Positions 5,290 to 8,082 of a stretch of 8,082 bases of DNA are shown one piece after another. Origin of the DNA: VFMC01 sp037131575. Its GTDB lineage: Bacteria > Actinomycetota > Acidimicrobiia > Acidimicrobiales > Ilumatobacteraceae. How positions within the stretch are numbered: position 1 is the stretch's first letter; the number at the start of each line of letters is the position of its first letter. The translations under genes were made by a program, and so were the position numbers. The notes under the pieces were generated by a model. It was given only the letters and a program-made list of their open reading frames with translations. It did not search any database and had not been told where the DNA came from. The stretch is from positions 1-8,082 of the forward strand of contig JBAXQV010000146.1 in NCBI GenBank assembly GCA_037131575.1, given 5' to 3'.

Positions 5290-5865
5290 GTGACCATCCG
5301 TGTGGTGATCGCCGAAGATGAAGCAATCATCCGGCTCGATCTCAAGGAGTCGCTCGAAGAAGAGGGCTATGAGGTCGTGGGCGAAGCCAGCCGCGGCGAT
5401 CAGGCGGAGGCGTTGGTACGCGAACTGCGGCCCGATCTCGCGATTCTCGACATCAAGATGCCGGGCGTCGATGGCCTGACGGCCGCTCGCGCCATCGCCG
5501 CCGATCGGTTGTGTGCGGTGCTCATGCTCACTGCATTCAGTCAGCGTGAGATCATCGAAGAGGCTCGCGATGCAGGTGCGTTGGCCTACCTCGTGAAGCC
5601 GTTCCAGAAGACCGACCTCATCCCCGCCATCGAGGTGGCCATCGGCCGGTTCCGCGAGTTGCAGCAACTCGGTGGCGAGGTCGACTCGCTGGCCGAACAA
5701 CTCGAATCGCGCAAGGTGGTCGACCGCGCCAAGGGGTTACTCATCGACGAATGCGACATGCGTGAGGCCGATGCGTTCACGTTCATCCAGCGCACCGCCA
5801 TGAGCGAGCGCTCGCGGATGCGAGAGGTGGCCGAGCGCATCCTCGACGGGTCGCTGCGGCCCTGA
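5290..5865 (+). CDS. pdtaR: PdtaR-like response regulator with receiver and ANTAR RNA-binding domains
   Basis: This 191-residue cytosolic two-component response regulator acts on RNA rather than DNA. Receiver residues are intact: acidic pair Glu9/Asp10, phospho-acceptor Asp54 (LAILDIKMPGVDG), Thr81 (LTAFSQRE) and Lys103 (LVKPF). A short coiled-coil linker (about 120-140) leads to the three-helix ANTAR domain, 141-187, with RKVVDRAKGLL and AFTFIQRTAM. The order and wording closely match Mycobacterium tuberculosis Rv1626 (PdtaR). ANTAR proteins bind paired hexaloop hairpins in nascent mRNA and prevent termination. The usual partner, histidine kinase PdtaS, is not in this window. polA starts 10 nt downstream and its ribosome binding site overlaps this stop codon, so the two are probably co-transcribed. 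The gene pair is also close in mycobacteria, which supports orthology. Confidence 0.93.
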   Translation: MTIRVVIAEDEAIIRLDLKESLEEEGYEVVGEASRGDQAEALVRELRPDLAILDIKMPGVDGLTAARAIAADRLCAVLMLTAFSQREIIEEARDAGALAYLVKPFQKTDLIPAIEVAIGRFRELQQLGGEVDSLAEQLESRKVVDRAKGLLIDECDMREADAFTFIQRTAMSERSRMREVAERILDGSLRP

Positions 5866-5867
5866 GG
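5864..5867 (+). promoter_or_regulatory. Ribosome binding site of polA overlapping the pdtaR stop
   Basis: GAGG shares two bases with the pdtaR TGA stop and sits 8 nt before the polA ATG at 5876. This arrangement allows translational coupling. Confidence 0.55.
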
Positions 5868-5875
5868 CACTCGTC

Positions 5876-8082
5876 ATGAAACTGCTGCTGCTCGACGGCA
5901 ACTCGCTCACCTACCGGGCCTTCTTCGCGTTGCCCACCGACATGGTCACGGCCAGTGGGCAGGTCACCAACGCTGTGTTCGGCTTCACGTCGATGCTCAT
6001 CAACCTCATCAAAGATCAGCATCCCGACGGTATTGCGGTGGCGTTCGATCGCCCCGAGCCCACGTTCCGCCATGTGGCCAACCCCGAGTACAAGGCACAG
6101 CGCGAAGCCTCTCCCGACATCCTGCGCCAGCAAATGGGGTTGGTGCGTGAGGTGCTGGCGGCGCTGCACATCACCTCGGTCGACATCGTGGGCTTCGAAG
6201 CCGACGACGTCATCGCCACCCTCAGCGAACGGGCCAAGCAGGCGGGTCACGACGTCATCATCGTCACCGGCGACCGTGACAGCTACCAGTTGGTCGCCGA
6301 CCCGCACGTACGGGTGCTCTACAACCGGCGCGGCGTGAGCGACTACGCGTTGTACGACGAGGCTGGCATTCTCGAGCGCACGGGGGTCACCCCGGCTCAG
6401 TACGTCGACTACGCGGCCATGCGCGGCGACCCCAGCGACAACCTGCCCGGCATACCGGGTGTGGGCGAGAAGACCGCAGCGAAGCTCATCACCACCTACG
6501 GCGGTCTCGACGGCATCTTCGCCAACGTCGACAAACAGACGCCGAAATTGCGTGAAGCATTGAGCGCAAATGAAGCCAAGGCGCGTGCCAATGCCGACCT
6601 CATGGTGCTGGTGCGCGATGTGCCCCTCGATGTCGACATCGACCAGTTGGGGTTTACGCCCGACGACGCCGAAGTGCGCAAACTGTTCGACTTCCTCGAG
6701 TTCAAGTCGCTGTACGACCGCCTGCGCGATGTGCTCGGCACCAAGGGCGGCGGCACCAGTGCCGGTGCCGGTGCAGGGTCGCCGAACGGGCAGACGCTGG
6801 TAGCCGAGCTCACCGTGCCCGCCACACCGGCGCAGGCGGTGGCTGCGCTTGGGCGGGTGCAGGTGGCCGACATCACGGCAACCTGGGCGGGCGACCCGGG
6901 TCGCAGCGAACTTACCGGAGTCGCCGTGGTGCTCGATGCCGCAGCGGCCGATGTGCTGTGGCTCGATGCTGCCATGGTGGCCCAAGGCGAGGTGCTCGAT
7001 GCACTGTGCACCGTGCCTGCGGTGCGCGGGCACAACGTGAAGCCGCTCATGCGTGCGCTGCTGGCCGACGGTCGGTCGCTAGGTGGGCTTCAGCTCGACA
7101 CCGCCATCGCGGCGTACCTCATCGACCCGGCCGAGAGCCGCTACGCCATCGCCGATCTGCTGGCCAAGTACACCGACCATCGCCTCGACGCGTCGGCGGG
7201 TGGCGCAGCGCAGGGCGAGCTCGACTTCGGCGACCGCGGCGACGGTCGCGAACAGGCGGGCGCCGAGGCGCTGGCCGTGGGGCGGCTCGCCGAGGTGTTG
7301 CTGGTGGCGCTCGAACGCCAGGGCATGGCCGACCTGTACCGCACCATCGAGAACCCGTTGGTGCACGTGCTGGCGAAGATGGAACAGGTGGGCATCGCCG
7401 TCGATGTCGACGAACTCCGCCGCCTCAATGCGCGCCTCACCGCCGAGGTCGAACGGCTGGGCTCCGAATTGGTGCGTGTGGTGGGTCGCTCGTTCAACCT
7501 GAACTCACCGGTGCAACTGCGCGAGATCCTCTACACCGAGCGCGGGCTCACACCGGGTAAGAAGACGAAGACCGGGTTCTCCACCGACGCCGCCACGCTC
7601 GAGAAACTGCGCGACCAGTGGCCCGAGTTCATCGACCCGCTCATGGCCTACCGCGAGGTCGAGAAGTTGCGCAGCACCTACGGCACCGGGTTGTTGGCCG
7701 AGGTGGCGGGCGATGGGCGTATCCACGCCACCTTCAACCAGACCGTGGCTCGCACCGGCCGTCTCAGCAGCGACCAGCCCAACCTGCACAACATCCCGGT
7801 GCGCAGCGAAGAGGGGCGGATGTTCCGCAAGGCCTTCGTGCCGGCGCCCGGCCATCGCCTGCTGGTGGCCGACTACAACCAGATCGAACTGCGCTGCATC
7901 GCCCACCTCGCCGGCGACCCAGGCCTCATCGATGCCTTCGCCAGTGGTCGCGACATCCACAACGCCACCGCAGCGCGTGTGTTCGGTGTCGACCCCGCCG
8001 AGGTGACCATCGAGCAGCGCTCGAAGGCGAAGATGGTGAGCTACGGCCTCGCCTACGGCATGGAGGCCTACGGGCTCGGCCA
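5876..8082 (+). CDS. polA: DNA polymerase I, 3' end beyond the window
   Basis: The frame is open from the ATG at 5876 to the window edge, giving 735 codons of an expected 900 or so. The enzyme fills gaps and removes RNA primers during replication and repair. The 5'-3' exonuclease domain (about 1-285) keeps its metal-binding acids: Asp7, Asp58 (AFDRPEPTFRH), Glu108/Asp110/Asp111 (EADDV), Asp133/Asp135 (TGDRD) and Asp185/Asp188 (GDPSDNLPGIPGVGEKTA). A Gly/Ala/Ser linker (288-304) follows. The proofreading fold (about 305-450) has lost its key acids: Exo I reads ITAT at 333-336 where DTET is expected, and Leu391 replaces the Exo II Asp. The polymerase domain has motif A VADYNQIELR (Asp666, Glu671) and motif B up to SYGLAYGMEAYGLG, with Tyr723 where E. 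coli has Phe762. Motif C and the C-terminus are cut off. It is co-directional with pdtaR, 10 nt apart. Confidence 0.96.
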   Translation, partial: MKLLLLDGNSLTYRAFFALPTDMVTASGQVTNAVFGFTSMLINLIKDQHPDGIAVAFDRPEPTFRHVANPEYKAQREASPDILRQQMGLVREVLAALHITSVDIVGFEADDVIATLSERAKQAGHDVIIVTGDRDSYQLVADPHVRVLYNRRGVSDYALYDEAGILERTGVTPAQYVDYAAMRGDPSDNLPGIPGVGEKTAAKLITTYGGLDGIFANVDKQTPKLREALSANEAKARANADLMVLVRDVPLDVDIDQLGFTPDDAEVRKLFDFLEFKSLYDRLRDVLGTKGGGTSAGAGAGSPNGQTLVAELTVPATPAQAVAALGRVQVADITATWAGDPGRSELTGVAVVLDAAAADVLWLDAAMVAQGEVLDALCTVPAVRGHNVKPLMRALLADGRSLGGLQLDTAIAAYLIDPAESRYAIADLLAKYTDHRLDASAGGAAQGELDFGDRGDGREQAGAEALAVGRLAEVLLVALERQGMADLYRTIENPLVHVLAKMEQVGIAVDVDELRRLNARLTAEVERLGSELVRVVGRSFNLNSPVQLREILYTERGLTPGKKTKTGFSTDAATLEKLRDQWPEFIDPLMAYREVEKLRSTYGTGLLAEVAGDGRIHATFNQTVARTGRLSSDQPNLHNIPVRSEEGRMFRKAFVPAPGHRLLVADYNQIELRCIAHLAGDPGLIDAFASGRDIHNATAARVFGVDPAEVTIEQRSKAKMVSYGLAYGMEAYGLG

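Noticed and set aside
5783..7033. 416-codon minus-strand frame opposite pdtaR and polA
   Set aside because: It is a His/Arg/Gly-rich shadow of the polA frame with no recognisable domain; polA motifs on the plus strand are unambiguous.
1..8082. Mobile element or CRISPR signal around the ars genes
   Set aside because: No transposase, integrase, terminal inverted repeats, tRNA end or spaced repeats were seen, and base composition looks even across the ars genes and their neighbours.

Overview
This G+C-rich window carries three blocks. The most likely source is a high-G+C actinobacterium, possibly a deep branch such as Acidimicrobiia, but the lineage is an inference. The grounds are a PdtaR-type ANTAR response regulator directly upstream of polA (the two genes are also close neighbours in mycobacteria), a Pol I with degenerate proofreading motifs and a Tyr at the dideoxy-discrimination position, an ArsR-ArsC fusion of a kind I recall from actinobacteria, and two start codons placed as if the mRNAs were leaderless.

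Block 1 (minus strand, 1-3123) is an arsenate-handling operon read from right to left. A leaderless-looking promoter with a perfect inverted repeat between its -35 and -10 elements drives an ArsR-like winged helix fused to a low-molecular-weight-phosphatase-type arsenate reductase (2410-3087). Next come an ArsJ-associated glyceraldehyde-3-phosphate dehydrogenase (1374-2402) and the MFS permease ArsJ (145-1377). Spacing is 7 nt and then a 4-nt stop/start overlap. The known chemistry of the last two is that GAPDH uses arsenate in place of phosphate to make unstable 1-arseno-3-phosphoglycerate, and ArsJ exports it. The first 30 codons of an unidentified minus-strand gene lie beyond arsJ at the left edge.

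Block 2 (minus strand, 3242-4855) is a complete GH77 4-alpha-glucanotransferase (MalQ). The 154-nt gap to the ars operon holds a weak hairpin, a perfect 3 x 9-bp tandem repeat and the ars promoter/operator.

Block 3 (plus strand, 4909-8082) diverges from malQ across 53 nt containing a 13-bp palindrome flanked by 9-bp direct repeats. It holds a small coiled-coil protein of unknown function (4909-5193), the response regulator pdtaR (5290-5865) and the first 735 codons of DNA polymerase I (5876 to the right edge). pdtaR and polA are 10 nt apart and look co-transcribed. The 96-nt gap 5194-5289 shows only the pdtaR ribosome binding site.

The most interesting part is block 1. The pathway acts directly on arsenate, the regulator carries its own arsenate-binding domain, and its DNA-binding domain lacks the usual arsenite-sensing cysteines. 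No RNA genes, insertion sequences or CRISPR arrays were seen.
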